Origin: Albidovulum sediminis
GTDB lineage: Bacteria; Pseudomonadota; Alphaproteobacteria; Rhodobacterales; Rhodobacteraceae
NCBI RefSeq assembly: GCF_025380365.1
Contig: NZ_JAOCQF010000002.1
Span: forward strand, 452,846-516,845
Direction of reading: 5' to 3'
DNA length: 64,000 bases
The notes below the pieces were generated by a model. The model ran no database searches, was not told the origin of the DNA, and saw nothing but the letters and a program-made list of their open reading frames with translations. The translations under genes and the position numbers were made by a program. This document shows positions 11,579 through 19,982 of the stretch, one piece after another. Each line of letters starts with the position of its first letter. Within the stretch, counting starts at the first letter, position 1.

Positions 11579-12606
11579 AGACCAATCCGGGCCGCTTTTT
11601 CGAGGATTACAGCGTCGGCGAGGTGATAGACCACGCCATCCCGCGCACCCTGTCGGGCGGGGAACGGGCGCTTTACCACGCGCTTTATCCGGCACGGCAT
11701 GCGCTGCATTCCTCAGATGAATTCGCCCGCGCCTCGGGCCTTCTGGCGGCACCTTTCGACGATCTGATCACCTTCCACACCGTGTTCGGCAAGTCGGTGC
11801 CCGACATCTCGCTGAACGCGGTGGCCAATCTCGGCTATGCCGAGGGACGCTGGCTGAGGCCGGTCTTGCCGGGCGACACGATCCGGTCGGAAAGCACGGT
11901 GATCGGGCTGAGGGAGAATTCAAACGGCAAGTCCGGTGTCGTCTGGGTCAGGACGCGCGGCATGAACCAGCATGGCGATCCGGTACTGGAATTCGTCCGC
12001 TGGGTGATGGTCCGCAAGCATCGCGCAGAGAGCCCCGCAGCCGCGCCGATTGTTCCGGAAGTGAAAGAATTCGTGCCCGCCGATGAGTTGATCGTGCCTG
12101 CAGGGCTCGATTTCTCCAATTACGACTTCACTTTTGCGGGTGAGCCGCACCGCTGGGGCGACTATCGGGTGGGCGAAAGGATTGACCACGTCGACGGAGT
12201 CACCGTTGAGGAGGCCGAGCACATGCTGGCCACGCGGCTGTGGCAGAACACCGCGAAGGTGCATTTCGACCGGACCCAGCGCGAGGACGGCAAGCGGCTG
12301 ATCTACGGCGGGCATGTCATCAGTCTGGCGCGCGCGCTGTCCTTCAACGGGCTGGCGAACGCGCAGTCGATCGTCGCGCTGAATGCGGGCGCGCATGCGA
12401 ACCCCTGCTTTGCCGGCGATACCGTGCGGGCCTGGTCGGAGGTGCTCGACAAGGCCGAAACCGGCGCCCCCGGCGTCGGCGCGCTGCGCCTGCGCCTGGT
12501 GGCCACGCGCCACGGCGCGGAGCCCTTCGCGCTCAGGGACGCGTTGGGGAAATACCTGCCCGACGTCCTTCTGGATCTCGACTACTGGGCGCTCATGCCG
12601 CTGTGA
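11575..12606 (+). CDS. mch: Mesaconyl-CoA hydratase (MaoC-like, double hotdog)
   Basis: This 343-residue protein begins MKTNPGRFFEDYSVGEVIDHAIPRTL and has two MaoC/hotdog halves (about 1-165 and 180-340). The second carries GDYRVGERIDHVDG and YGGHVISLARALSFNGL. It matches the mesaconyl-CoA hydratase that converts mesaconyl-C1-CoA to beta-methylmalyl-CoA in the ethylmalonyl-CoA pathway. Translational coupling to mcl2 (ATGA overlap), together with ecm and ccr elsewhere in the window, strongly supports this over a generic MaoC dehydratase. Confidence 0.92.
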   Translation: MKTNPGRFFEDYSVGEVIDHAIPRTLSGGERALYHALYPARHALHSSDEFARASGLLAAPFDDLITFHTVFGKSVPDISLNAVANLGYAEGRWLRPVLPGDTIRSESTVIGLRENSNGKSGVVWVRTRGMNQHGDPVLEFVRWVMVRKHRAESPAAAPIVPEVKEFVPADELIVPAGLDFSNYDFTFAGEPHRWGDYRVGERIDHVDGVTVEEAEHMLATRLWQNTAKVHFDRTQREDGKRLIYGGHVISLARALSFNGLANAQSIVALNAGAHANPCFAGDTVRAWSEVLDKAETGAPGVGALRLRLVATRHGAEPFALRDALGKYLPDVLLDLDYWALMPL

Positions 12607-12680
12607 CACGAACGTGTAGCAGAGTGACGCCCGAGTGATCGCGAGCCGTGCTAGCCTTTCCGAAAGGAAGGGAGAACATT

Positions 12681-13334
12681 ATGAAAATCAATGGCCTGGT
12701 CACCGTGGTTGCGGTGGCCATCGGGGTGCCGCAGCTGGCGGCAGCCCAGGATTTCAACGTCTACGGCGGTGTCACCGCCACCACCAACTACGTCTTCCGC
12801 GGCGTCACCTTCTCGGATGACGGACCCGCGCTCCAGCCCTACCTGGAGGCGGAGTACAAGGGGTTCTACGCCGGCATCTGGGCGTCCAACGTCGACTTCG
12901 GCCCCGACGGAACCGACGACTATGAGGTCGACTACTACATCGGCTATCGCGGCGAGACCTCGGGCGGTTTCAGCTACGACGTGAACTATGCGCGGTTCAC
13001 TTTCGACGATACGGGCGACTGCTGCGGAGAATTCAACCTGGTGCTCGGCCTGCCGGTGGGGGAAAAGACCGAGGTTTCGGCGGTGTTCGCCTATGACCCG
13101 GATGCCAATGCGCTCGCCTCGGCGCTGGGCGCGTCCTATGCGATCAACGATCTCTGGTCGGTGTCTGCCAGCTTCGGCCACGATGAATTGCTGGCCCACA
13201 ACTACTGGGATGCCGGGGTTGGCTACACGATCAACGACACGACCTCGCTTGACCTTCGCTACCATGACACGTCGGACGGGGATTCGCTGTTCGTCGCGTC
13301 GGTGTCGTTCGACTTCACGCTTCTCAGCCGCTAG
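12681..13334 (+). CDS. TorF-family putative outer-membrane porin
   Basis: The 217-residue protein starts at an ATG at 12681 behind GGAAGGGAG. It has a signal peptide (cleavage after LAAAQ, about residue 23), followed by short alternating amphipathic strands rich in aromatic residues and Asp. The opening FNVYGGVTATTNYVFRGVTFSD is characteristic of the TorF/Gcw_chp family. The chain ends in a strand (SVSFDFTLLSR), as expected for a small beta-barrel. A CC pair (GDCCGEF) near residue 115 is unusual for a barrel. Transported substrate unknown. Confidence 0.8.
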   Translation: MKINGLVTVVAVAIGVPQLAAAQDFNVYGGVTATTNYVFRGVTFSDDGPALQPYLEAEYKGFYAGIWASNVDFGPDGTDDYEVDYYIGYRGETSGGFSYDVNYARFTFDDTGDCCGEFNLVLGLPVGEKTEVSAVFAYDPDANALASALGASYAINDLWSVSASFGHDELLAHNYWDAGVGYTINDTTSLDLRYHDTSDGDSLFVASVSFDFTLLSR

Positions 13335-13394
13335 ACGCGGGCACCTGCGCCTTGGACGCAGACGAACGCGATCCCGCGTGCTAGCGTGCCGCGC

Positions 13395-14078
13395 ATGAGC
13401 CCGTTCCGATCGGCACTTCTCGCAGCCGCCACCGCCCTGTCGCTTCTCCCGGCGCCGGGGCGGGCATGCGATCTTGCGCTGGTCCTGGCGGTCGACATCT
13501 CCGGCTCGGTGGACGAACGGGAATACGAGATCCAGATGCGCGGTCTCGCCGAAGGCCTGAGCGACCCGGAGGTTGCCGAGGCGCTGGTGCGCAACCGCGC
13601 GGCCCTCACGCTGGTGCAGTGGACCGGCTCGACGCGGCAGGCGGTTTCCGTGCCCTGGACGCGAATCGCCTCGCCCGGCGATGTGGCGGCCCTTGCCGAA
13701 AGGATCGAGGGCACCCCCCGGCTCTGGTCGATCTACTCGACCGCGATCGGCGAGGCGCTGCTTTATTCCGCCGCCACCTTCGGCGAGGTGCCGGACTGCG
13801 AGCGGCGCGTCATCGACGTGTCGGGCGACGGCCCTTCAAACGAAGGCATCGACCCGCGAGACCTGCGGGACACCCTTCTGCGCGACAGGATCACGGTGAA
13901 CGCTCTTGTCATCGAGGACGGCGTGTCGGGCCTGCGCGACTATTACTGGCAGAACGTGATCCTCGGCCCCGGGGCGTTCGTCGTCGTGGCCAACAGCTTT
14001 CGCGACTATCCCGACCGGATGCGCGAGAAACTCCGGCGCGAGACGGAACGGCAACTGTCGATGCTGGAATCGCCCTGA
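13395..14078 (+). CDS. DUF1194 domain protein with von Willebrand A-like fold, secreted
   Basis: This 227-residue product has a signal peptide (residues 1-24, ending PGRA) and then CDLALVLAVDISGSVDEREY, a near-canonical MIDAS motif (DxSxS) of the VWA fold. VIDVSGDGPSNEG and GLRDYYWQNVILGPGAFV complete the DUF1194 pattern common in Rhodobacteraceae and Rhizobiales. It is expected in the periplasm; its partner is unknown. The ATG at 13395 is preferred over the GTG at 13386 because it begins the signal peptide directly. It lies 172 bp before sdhC on the same strand. Confidence 0.82.
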   Translation: MSPFRSALLAAATALSLLPAPGRACDLALVLAVDISGSVDEREYEIQMRGLAEGLSDPEVAEALVRNRAALTLVQWTGSTRQAVSVPWTRIASPGDVAALAERIEGTPRLWSIYSTAIGEALLYSAATFGEVPDCERRVIDVSGDGPSNEGIDPRDLRDTLLRDRITVNALVIEDGVSGLRDYYWQNVILGPGAFVVVANSFRDYPDRMREKLRRETERQLSMLESP

Positions 14079-14094
14079 ATTTGCGCCCCTAACG

Positions 14095-14125
14095 TGTGAT
14101 CACACATCGCAACGGCGTGATCACA
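14095..14125. promoter_or_regulatory. Tandem GTGATCAC palindromes upstream of sdhC
   Basis: TGTGATCACA (14095-14104) and CGTGATCACA (14116-14125) are separated by 11 nt, so the GTGATCAC cores start 21 bp apart, exactly as upstream of sucC. They lie 126-156 bp before the sdhC ATG. The shared element suggests joint control of succinyl-CoA synthetase/2-oxoglutarate dehydrogenase and succinate dehydrogenase. Confidence 0.75.
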
Positions 14126-14187
14126 AACTGGAAAAACTGGCGGAACCGGCGGCGAAGGGTGCGTTTTTCGGTGAAGTCCGGCGTGAC

Positions 14188-14212
14188 TTGACGGATTTTT
14201 TCGCTATTCATG
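14188..14212 (+). promoter_or_regulatory. TTGACG-N10-CTATTCATG box upstream of sdhC
   Basis: TTGACG (14188-14193) is followed after 10 nt by CTATTCATG (14204-14212), about 40-60 bp upstream of sdhC. The same layout precedes sucC. It is a plausible core-promoter or activator region, but no ideal -35/-10 pair at 17 bp can be assigned. Confidence 0.4.
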
Positions 14213-14250
14213 TCGCAGCATTCGCGCGACGCACTCCGAAAGGACCGACC

Positions 14251-14634
14251 ATGGCAGAGGCAAACCAGGGCAATCGTCCGCTTTCACCGCATTTGCAGAT
14301 CTACCGCCCGCAACTGACCTCGATCACTTCGATCCTGACCCGCATCACCGGCAATGCGCTGATCGTGGCGACGATCCTGGTGGTGTGGTGGCTGCTGGCG
14401 GCGGCCACGGGGCCCGACTATTTCGTGCTGGCCGATGCGGTCGTCCGGTCCTGGTTCGGAAAGCTGGTCTTCCTCGGATCCATCTGGGCGGTCTGGTACC
14501 ACTTCCTCGCCGGGCTCCGGCACCTCTACTACGACAGCGGCCGCGGCCTCGACATTCCCACCGCGGAAAAGCTCGGCTGGGCCTGCATCATCGGCTCGGT
14601 CGTCCTGACCGTGATCACAGTCATCATTCTCTGA
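14251..14634 (+). CDS. sdhC: Succinate dehydrogenase cytochrome b556 subunit
   Basis: This 127-residue membrane anchor of complex II has three predicted transmembrane helices (about 30-50, 68-90, 105-126). The RPLSPHLQIYRPQLTSI signature and the HFLAGLRHLYYD segment carry the heme/quinone-site histidine. The start is the ATG at 14251 behind GAAAGGA. A longer in-frame TTG start would overlap the promoter box. It is first in sdhCDA-lipoprotein-lipoprotein-sdhB, and the next gene begins 11 nt downstream. Confidence 0.95.
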   Translation: MAEANQGNRPLSPHLQIYRPQLTSITSILTRITGNALIVATILVVWWLLAAATGPDYFVLADAVVRSWFGKLVFLGSIWAVWYHFLAGLRHLYYDSGRGLDIPTAEKLGWACIIGSVVLTVITVIIL

Positions 14635-14645
14635 GGGGGCGGGCG

Positions 14646-15017
14646 ATGAGATACATGACCGACCGCAAGCGCGCCGCAGGCCTCGGCTCGGCGAAAAGCG
14701 GAACCGAGCATTACTGGCACATGCAGGTGTCGGCAGCCGGGCTGGCAATCCTTGTCCCTCTGTTCATCTTCACCTTCGGTTGCATCCTCGGCGCCCCGCA
14801 CGAAGAGGTGGTGGCCTACTACAGCCGTCCCTTCCCGGCGATCGTGGCGGCACTGACGCTGGTCGTGGGGCTGACCCACTTCAAGAACGGGGCGCAGGTG
14901 ATGATCGAGGACTACGCCCACGGGTTCACCCGCAAGGCGCTGATCGTGGGCACGGTGTGCCTGTCCTATGCGCTGATGGCCACCGGGCTTTTCGCGCTGA
15001 TCCGGCTTGCGCTCTGA
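14646..15017 (+). CDS. sdhD: Succinate dehydrogenase membrane anchor subunit
   Basis: This 123-residue second membrane anchor of complex II has three hydrophobic helices (about 30-50, 62-80, 96-120). GTEHYWHMQVSAAGL opens the first helix, and HFKNGAQVMIEDY follows the second and includes the quinone-pocket Asp/Tyr pair expected for SdhD. It lies 11 nt after sdhC and 9 nt before sdhA. Confidence 0.94.
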   Translation: MRYMTDRKRAAGLGSAKSGTEHYWHMQVSAAGLAILVPLFIFTFGCILGAPHEEVVAYYSRPFPAIVAALTLVVGLTHFKNGAQVMIEDYAHGFTRKALIVGTVCLSYALMATGLFALIRLAL

Positions 15018-15026
15018 GGAACGACG

Positions 15027-16829
15027 ATGACTGCTTATCCTTTTGAAGTTCACGAATATGACGTCGTGGTCGTGGGCGCGGGCGGTGCGGGCCTGCGCGC
15101 GACGCTCGGCATGGCCGAACAGGGGCTGAGGACGGCCTGCGTGACCAAGGTTTTTCCGACGCGGTCCCACACGGTTGCCGCGCAGGGCGGGATTGCCGCC
15201 TCGCTCTCGAACATGGGGCCCGACCACTGGCAGTGGCACATGTATGACACGGTCAAGGGCTCCGACTGGCTGGGCGACACCGACGCGATGGAATACCTCG
15301 CGCGCGAGGCGCCGAAGGCGGTTTACGAGCTTGAGCACTATGGCGTGCCCTTCAGCCGGACCGAGGAAGGCAAGATCTACCAACGCCCCTTCGGCGGCCA
15401 CACGACCGAATTCGGCGAAGGCCCCCCGGTGCAGCGCACCTGCGCTGCTGCCGACCGCACCGGCCACGCGATCCTGCACACCCTTTACGGCCAGAGCCTG
15501 AAGGAAAAGGCAGAGTTCTTCATCGAATACTTCGCCATTGACCTCATCATCACCGACGGCGCCTGCACCGGCGTGGTGGCCTGGAAGCTGGATGATGGCA
15601 CGATCCATGTCTTCAACGCCAAGATGGTGGTGCTGGCGACCGGCGGCTATGGCCGGGCCTATTTCAGCGCGACAAGCGCGCACACCTGCACCGGCGACGG
15701 TGGCGGCATGGTGGCGCGCGCCGGCCTGCCCTTGCAGGACATGGAATTCGTGCAGTTCCACCCGACCGGCATCTACGGCGCGGGCGTGCTGATCACCGAG
15801 GGCGCGCGGGGCGAGGGCGGATACCTCACCAACTCGGAAGGCGAGCGGTTCATGGAACGCTACGCGCCGACCTACAAGGATCTGGCCAGCCGCGACGTCG
15901 TCAGCCGCTGCATGACGATCGAGATCCGCGAGGGGCGCGGCGTGGGCGAGGGCAAGGACCACATCCACCTGAACCTCAGCCATATCCCCCCCGCGACGTT
16001 GCACGAACGGCTGCCGGGCATCACCGAGTCGGCGCGCATCTTCTCGGGCGTCGATGTCACGAAGGAGCCGATCCCGGTGCTGCCGACGGTGCACTACAAC
16101 ATGGGCGGCATCCCCACGAACTATTGGGGAGAGGTGCTGAACCCGACGGCGGATGCCCCCGATGCCGTCTTCCCCGGCCTGATGGCCGTGGGCGAGGCAG
16201 GCTGCGCGAGCGTCCATGGCGCCAACCGCCTGGGCTCCAACAGCCTGATCGACCTTGTGGTTTTCGGCCGCGCCGCGGCCATTCGCGCGGGCCAGATCGT
16301 GAAACCCGGGGCGGCGAACGTTCCCGTCAACAAGGCCGAGGTCGACCGGGCGCTTGCACGCTTCGACGGGTTGCGCCATGCCAAGGGCAACGTCGCGACG
16401 GCCGACTTGCGCCTTGAGATGCAGAAGACCATGCAGGCGGATGCCGCCGTCTTCCGCACCGACAAGACTCTGGCCGAAGGTGTCGAGAAAATGGGCAAGG
16501 TCGCCGCCAAGATGGACGACCTGAAGGTCACCGACCGGTCGCTGATCTGGAACTCCGACCTGATGGAGACGCTGGAACTCGCCAACCTGATGCCGAATGC
16601 GCTGGCCACCATCACCGCTGCCGAGGCGCGCAAGGAAAGCCGGGGCGCGCACGCGCATGAAGATTGGCCGAACCGCGATGACGCCAACTGGCGCAAGCAT
16701 TCGCTGGCCTGGGTCGACGGTGCGAAGGTGACTCTGGGATACCGTCCTGTGCATCTGGAGCCGCTGACCAAGCCCGAACAGGGCGGGATCGACCCGAAGA
16801 AGATTGCGCCGAAGGCGAGGGTCTACTGA
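15027..16829 (+). CDS. sdhA: Succinate dehydrogenase flavoprotein subunit
   Basis: This 600-residue catalytic subunit oxidises succinate to fumarate. An N-terminal FAD Rossmann motif [11 protein letters not shown] (about residue 13) is followed by [10 protein letters not shown], whose histidine carries the covalent FAD. Also present are [10 protein letters not shown], the TEGARGEGG loop and the C-terminal [10 protein letters not shown] signature. Length is normal. Its stop overlaps the ATG of the following lipoprotein gene by one base, an unusual neighbour because sdhB normally follows. Confidence 0.98.
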   Translation: MTAYPFEVHEYDVVVVGAGGAGLRATLGMAEQGLRTACVTKVFPTRSHTVAAQGGIAASLSNMGPDHWQWHMYDTVKGSDWLGDTDAMEYLAREAPKAVYELEHYGVPFSRTEEGKIYQRPFGGHTTEFGEGPPVQRTCAAADRTGHAILHTLYGQSLKEKAEFFIEYFAIDLIITDGACTGVVAWKLDDGTIHVFNAKMVVLATGGYGRAYFSATSAHTCTGDGGGMVARAGLPLQDMEFVQFHPTGIYGAGVLITEGARGEGGYLTNSEGERFMERYAPTYKDLASRDVVSRCMTIEIREGRGVGEGKDHIHLNLSHIPPATLHERLPGITESARIFSGVDVTKEPIPVLPTVHYNMGGIPTNYWGEVLNPTADAPDAVFPGLMAVGEAGCASVHGANRLGSNSLIDLVVFGRAAAIRAGQIVKPGAANVPVNKAEVDRALARFDGLRHAKGNVATADLRLEMQKTMQADAAVFRTDKTLAEGVEKMGKVAAKMDDLKVTDRSLIWNSDLMETLELANLMPNALATITAAEARKESRGAHAHEDWPNRDDANWRKHSLAWVDGAKVTLGYRPVHLEPLTKPEQGGIDPKKIAPKARVY

Positions 16830-17347
16830 TGCGCGGGCCCGCACTGATGACTGTCATGGCTTCGCTAGCGCTCGCCGCCTGCGAAACCCAGACCGTTCCG
16901 GGCGGGCCGATCGCGCTTTGCAGTGCGCAGTCGGGACTGACGGTGCGCGCGGCGCGCCTGCAGGCCTCGGGCGCCACCGGTCCGGTTGCAGCGACGGCGG
17001 CGGAGGCCGAGGCGATCAACGCCTGCCTTGAGCGGGCCGGCGCGCCCGCGCTCGCGCGCGAGGTGACCGTGGCGGTGCCGACGCCGGAGCGCGAGGGGGC
17101 GAACGTCCTCTCCGGGGGGGACGCTTATCGCGGTTCCTCGCTGGTCGAGGTGACGATTGCGCCCGTGCCGTCCGCGCCTGCGCCATACGTGAAACCCGCG
17201 GCCGGCAAGCTGCCGTTGCCGACGTCCTATCCGCTGCTGCCGGGGGATGCGGAACTGTGGCAGACTCTGACGCGGGCAGAGCAGGAACGCGCGCTCCTGT
17301 TCCTTCAGGACGGCTCCAGCATCCGCGCCTCGCTGAGGACGGACTGA
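16829..17347 (+). CDS. Lipoprotein of unknown function within the sdh operon
   Basis: This 172-residue product has a lipoprotein signal (MASLALAAC, lipobox Cys at about residue 18) and no recognisable catalytic motif. The middle is rich in Ala, Thr and Pro and contains ATAAEAEAINACLERAGAP. The C-terminal SYPLLPGDAELWQTLTRAEQERALLFLQDG looks helical. It starts on the last base of the sdhA stop and ends on the first base of the next lipoprotein ATG, so expression must be coupled to complex II. Location is likely the periplasmic side of a membrane. It may be a clade-specific complex II accessory; this is inference only. Confidence 0.75.
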   Translation: MRGPALMTVMASLALAACETQTVPGGPIALCSAQSGLTVRAARLQASGATGPVAATAAEAEAINACLERAGAPALAREVTVAVPTPEREGANVLSGGDAYRGSSLVEVTIAPVPSAPAPYVKPAAGKLPLPTSYPLLPGDAELWQTLTRAEQERALLFLQDGSSIRASLRTD

Positions 17348-17643
17348 TGCACCCTGCCACGGCCCTTCTGCCACTGTGCCTTGCCCTTGCGGCCTGTGGT
17401 CCGATGTCGGTCGAACGCGCCGAGGAGGCGTGCTATGACCGCGCGCGCCTGGCGGCAGGGCCGCGTGGCATGGTCGCGCTGGGCACCGGTTCGGGCGGTC
17501 CGGCCTCCAAGTTCGAGCTGGAGATCTCCAGCGATTACCTTCAGGGCCGCGATCCGTCCGCCCTTTACGATGCCTGCGTCTATCAGAAATCCGGCCAGCC
17601 ACCGCGCCAGCCGCTCTACACCCGCCGAGATTGGAAGGGATAA
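17347..17643 (+). CDS. Small lipoprotein within the sdh operon
   Basis: This 98-residue product has a lipobox (ALAACG, Cys at about residue 17), followed by VERAEEACYDRARLAAGPRG and, near the C-terminus, DYLQGRDPSALYDACVYQKSGQPP. The two extra cysteines could form a disulfide. The ATG overlaps the preceding stop by 1 nt, and sdhB starts 3 nt after its stop. The sandwiching between sdhA and sdhB suggests a conserved partner of succinate dehydrogenase or a co-regulated envelope protein. No family function is known to me. Confidence 0.78.
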   Translation: MHPATALLPLCLALAACGPMSVERAEEACYDRARLAAGPRGMVALGTGSGGPASKFELEISSDYLQGRDPSALYDACVYQKSGQPPRQPLYTRRDWKG

Positions 17644-17646
17644 GCC

Positions 17647-18423
17647 ATGGTCCAGTTCACGCTTCCGAAGAATTCGAAGATCCGGGTCGGCAAGACCTGG
17701 CCGAAGCCCGAGGGCAGGAACATCCGCAAGTTCCAGATCTACCGCTGGGACCCCGACACCGGCGAGAACCCGCGGGTCGATACCTATTTCCTCGACATGG
17801 ACAAGTGCGGGCCGATGGTCCTGGACGCGCTGATCAAGATCAAGAACGAGGTCGACCCGACGCTGACCTTCCGCCGGTCCTGCCGCGAGGGGATCTGCGG
17901 ATCGTGTGCCATGAACATCGACGGGATCAACACGCTCGCCTGCATCTACGGGCTCGACGAGGTTAAGGGCGACGTGAAGATCTATCCCCTGCCGCACATG
18001 CCGGTGGTCAAGGACCTGATCCCGGACCTCACGCATTTCTACGCGCAGCACGCCTCGATCATGCCCTGGCTGGAGACCAAGACGAACCGGCCGGCGAAGG
18101 AATGGCGCCAGTCGATCGAGGACCGCAAGAAGCTCGACGGGCTCTATGAATGCGTGATGTGCGCCTCCTGCTCCACCTCCTGCCCGTCCTACTGGTGGAA
18201 CTCGGACCGCTACCTCGGGCCGGCAGCCCTTCTCCACGCCTACCGCTGGATCATCGATTCGCGCGATGAGGCCACGGGCGAGCGGCTGGACGAGCTTGAG
18301 GACCCCTTCAAGCTCTACCGCTGCCACACGATCATGAACTGCGCCAAGACCTGCCCGAAGGGCCTGAACCCGGCCAAGGCCATCGCCGAGATCAAGAAGA
18401 TGATGGTCGAGCGGGTGGTGTGA
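17647..18423 (+). CDS. sdhB: Succinate dehydrogenase iron-sulfur subunit
   Basis: This 258-residue electron-transfer subunit has an N-terminal plant-type ferredoxin domain with [13 protein letters not shown]...LAC ligands for the [2Fe-2S] cluster. The C-terminal [13 protein letters not shown] and [17 protein letters not shown] provide the [4Fe-4S] and [3Fe-4S] cluster ligands. Length and motif spacing are normal. It is last in the sdh operon, 3 nt after the small lipoprotein gene, and a short stem with four T follows it. Confidence 0.98.
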   Translation: MVQFTLPKNSKIRVGKTWPKPEGRNIRKFQIYRWDPDTGENPRVDTYFLDMDKCGPMVLDALIKIKNEVDPTLTFRRSCREGICGSCAMNIDGINTLACIYGLDEVKGDVKIYPLPHMPVVKDLIPDLTHFYAQHASIMPWLETKTNRPAKEWRQSIEDRKKLDGLYECVMCASCSTSCPSYWWNSDRYLGPAALLHAYRWIIDSRDEATGERLDELEDPFKLYRCHTIMNCAKTCPKGLNPAKAIAEIKKMMVERVV

Positions 18424-18451
18424 GCGGCGGAGGATCGCCTCTGGCCGTGAG

Positions 18452-18469
18452 CGGCCGCTAGGCCGTTTT
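18452..18469 (+). terminator. Weak terminator after sdhB
   Basis: CGGCC-GCTA-GGCCG (18452-18465) followed by TTTT (18466-18469) lies 29 bp past the sdhB stop. It is the only hairpin/T-run seen before the next gene. The short stem makes it a weak candidate. Confidence 0.4.
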
Positions 18470-18515
18470 CCGGCTCCGTGCTAGCCTGTCCCTGCGCAAA
18501 CAGGGAGAGGCAGAA

Positions 18516-19673
18516 ATGTCCGGGAACATCACGCTTCTCGTCGGCACGACGAAAGGGCTTTTCCTCATCGAGGGGGGCAACGACCGCACCGGCTGGTCGG
18601 TCTCCGGCCCCCATTGCAACGGCTGGCCGATCAACCATGCCGTGGGCGATGCCGAGACCGGCACGATCTGGGCGGGCGGTGGCGGGGACTGGCACGGCGC
18701 GGGCGTCTGGCGGTCGGAGGACGGCGGGCAAAGCTGGGAGCTCAGCAAGCTGACCGCGGGCCAGATGGACGACTGGGCGGCGAACGACGCCGACTTCGCG
18801 GCCATGATCGGCTGGACGGCGGCGGAACCCCCCTTCGGCAAGGACTTTGCACAGGTCTGGTCGCTGGGGCGGGCGCATGGGCGGCTTTATGCGGGAACGA
18901 AGCCCGCAAGCCTTCTCGAAAGCGCGGACGGCGGGCGGACCTGGGCCCGCGTCCAGGGGCTTTCCGATCACCCCTCGGCCGGAAGCTGGCAACCCGGCGC
19001 CGCGGGTCTGGTGCTGCACACCATCGTGGCGGACCCGGACGATCCGCGAAAGCTCTGGATCGGCATTTCGGCGGCGGGCGTTTTCGCGACCGAGGACGGA
19101 GGCGCGACCTGGGAACGCCGCAACCGCCTGTCCAACGCCGAGGCCTGCGCCCATCACGACCATCCCGCCGCGCCCAGGGACGGAGAGACCGGGCACTGCG
19201 TGCACAACATGATGCGCGCGCCGGGAGAGGCCGATGTGCTTTACCAGCAGAACCATCACGGTGTCTGGCGCTCGGCCGATGGCGGGCGCAGCTGGGACGA
19301 CATCACCCCCGGCCTGCCCTCGACCTTCGGCTTTCCGATACGTGTGCATCCGCGCGAGCCCGACACGGTCTGGACGCTGCCGCTCAACGGCGACATGGCC
19401 GGCCGCTTTCCGCCAGACGCCGCCTGCGCGGTCTGGCGGTCGCGCGACGGCGGGCAGACATGGGCGGCGATGCGCGCGGGGCTGCCGCAGCAGGGTTGCT
19501 TCTTCACGGTGCTGCGGCAGGCGATGTCCGGCGACGCCCGCGACCCCGCCGGGATCTACTTCGGCACCAACAGCGGCTCGGTCTTCGCGAGCTTCGATGA
19601 AGGCGACAACTGGCACGAGGTCGCCCGCCACCTGCCCACGATCCTGGCCGTGGAGGCGCTGGATCGTGCGTGA
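18516..19673 (+). CDS. BNR/Asp-box repeat beta-propeller protein (sialidase-like fold)
   Basis: This 385-residue protein carries repeated Asp-box motifs of the form DGGxxW (DGGQSWEL, DGGRTWAR, DGGATWER, DGGRSWDD, DGGQTWAA). They are spaced through the chain as in VPS10/sialidase-type propellers. There is no signal peptide (MSGNITLLVGTTKGLFLIEGG), so it is probably cytoplasmic, and sialidase catalytic residues are not evident. A glycosidase role is therefore not claimed. Similar proteins in proteobacteria are annotated only as exo-alpha-sialidase-like. It is separated from sdhB by 92 bp. Confidence 0.75.
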   Translation: MSGNITLLVGTTKGLFLIEGGNDRTGWSVSGPHCNGWPINHAVGDAETGTIWAGGGGDWHGAGVWRSEDGGQSWELSKLTAGQMDDWAANDADFAAMIGWTAAEPPFGKDFAQVWSLGRAHGRLYAGTKPASLLESADGGRTWARVQGLSDHPSAGSWQPGAAGLVLHTIVADPDDPRKLWIGISAAGVFATEDGGATWERRNRLSNAEACAHHDHPAAPRDGETGHCVHNMMRAPGEADVLYQQNHHGVWRSADGGRSWDDITPGLPSTFGFPIRVHPREPDTVWTLPLNGDMAGRFPPDAACAVWRSRDGGQTWAAMRAGLPQQGCFFTVLRQAMSGDARDPAGIYFGTNSGSVFASFDEGDNWHEVARHLPTILAVEALDRA

Positions 19674-19709
19674 GGGGGCCGGGGCGGTCGGGGCGTTGAG
19701 GACGGCGAG

Positions 19710-19982
19710 ATGCCCCTGATCCGGTCTCTGAAGGACGGCTGGCAGCGCCAGAAGCCCCGCCTCCGCAGGTTGCTGGCGCAGGTCAACCGCAGGGTTCCGC
19801 CGGGGCTTCGGCTGGTGCTGGGGCTCCTGCTGATCGCCGGGGGGATCTTCGGTTTCCTGCCCGTGCTGGGGTTCTGGATGGTGCCCCTTGGCGCCGGGGT
19901 GGTGTGGCTCGACCTTCGCGCGTTAAGGAAGGCGCGAAGGTCCGAGTCGGGGGGAAAGGGAAGCGGCGGTTCCCCGTCCTAG
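19710..19982 (+). CDS. Small membrane protein of unknown function
   Basis: This 90-residue protein has a basic N-terminus (RQKPRLRRLLAQVNRR) and two short hydrophobic stretches (about 33-50 and 52-66, with LGFWMVPLGAGVVWLDL between turns). It ends in a basic, Gly/Ser-rich tail. The WMVPLG pattern resembles small membrane proteins found in Rhodobacteraceae, but I cannot name it. It ends 4 bp into the convergent SHMT-like gene. Confidence 0.6.
   Translation: MPLIRSLKDGWQRQKPRLRRLLAQVNRRVPPGLRLVLGLLLIAGGIFGFLPVLGFWMVPLGAGVVWLDLRALRKARRSESGGKGSGGSPS

Noticed and set aside
14612-14621. Single GTGATCAC near the end of sdhC
   Set aside because: It lies in codons for TVITV in a membrane helix and has no paired partner.
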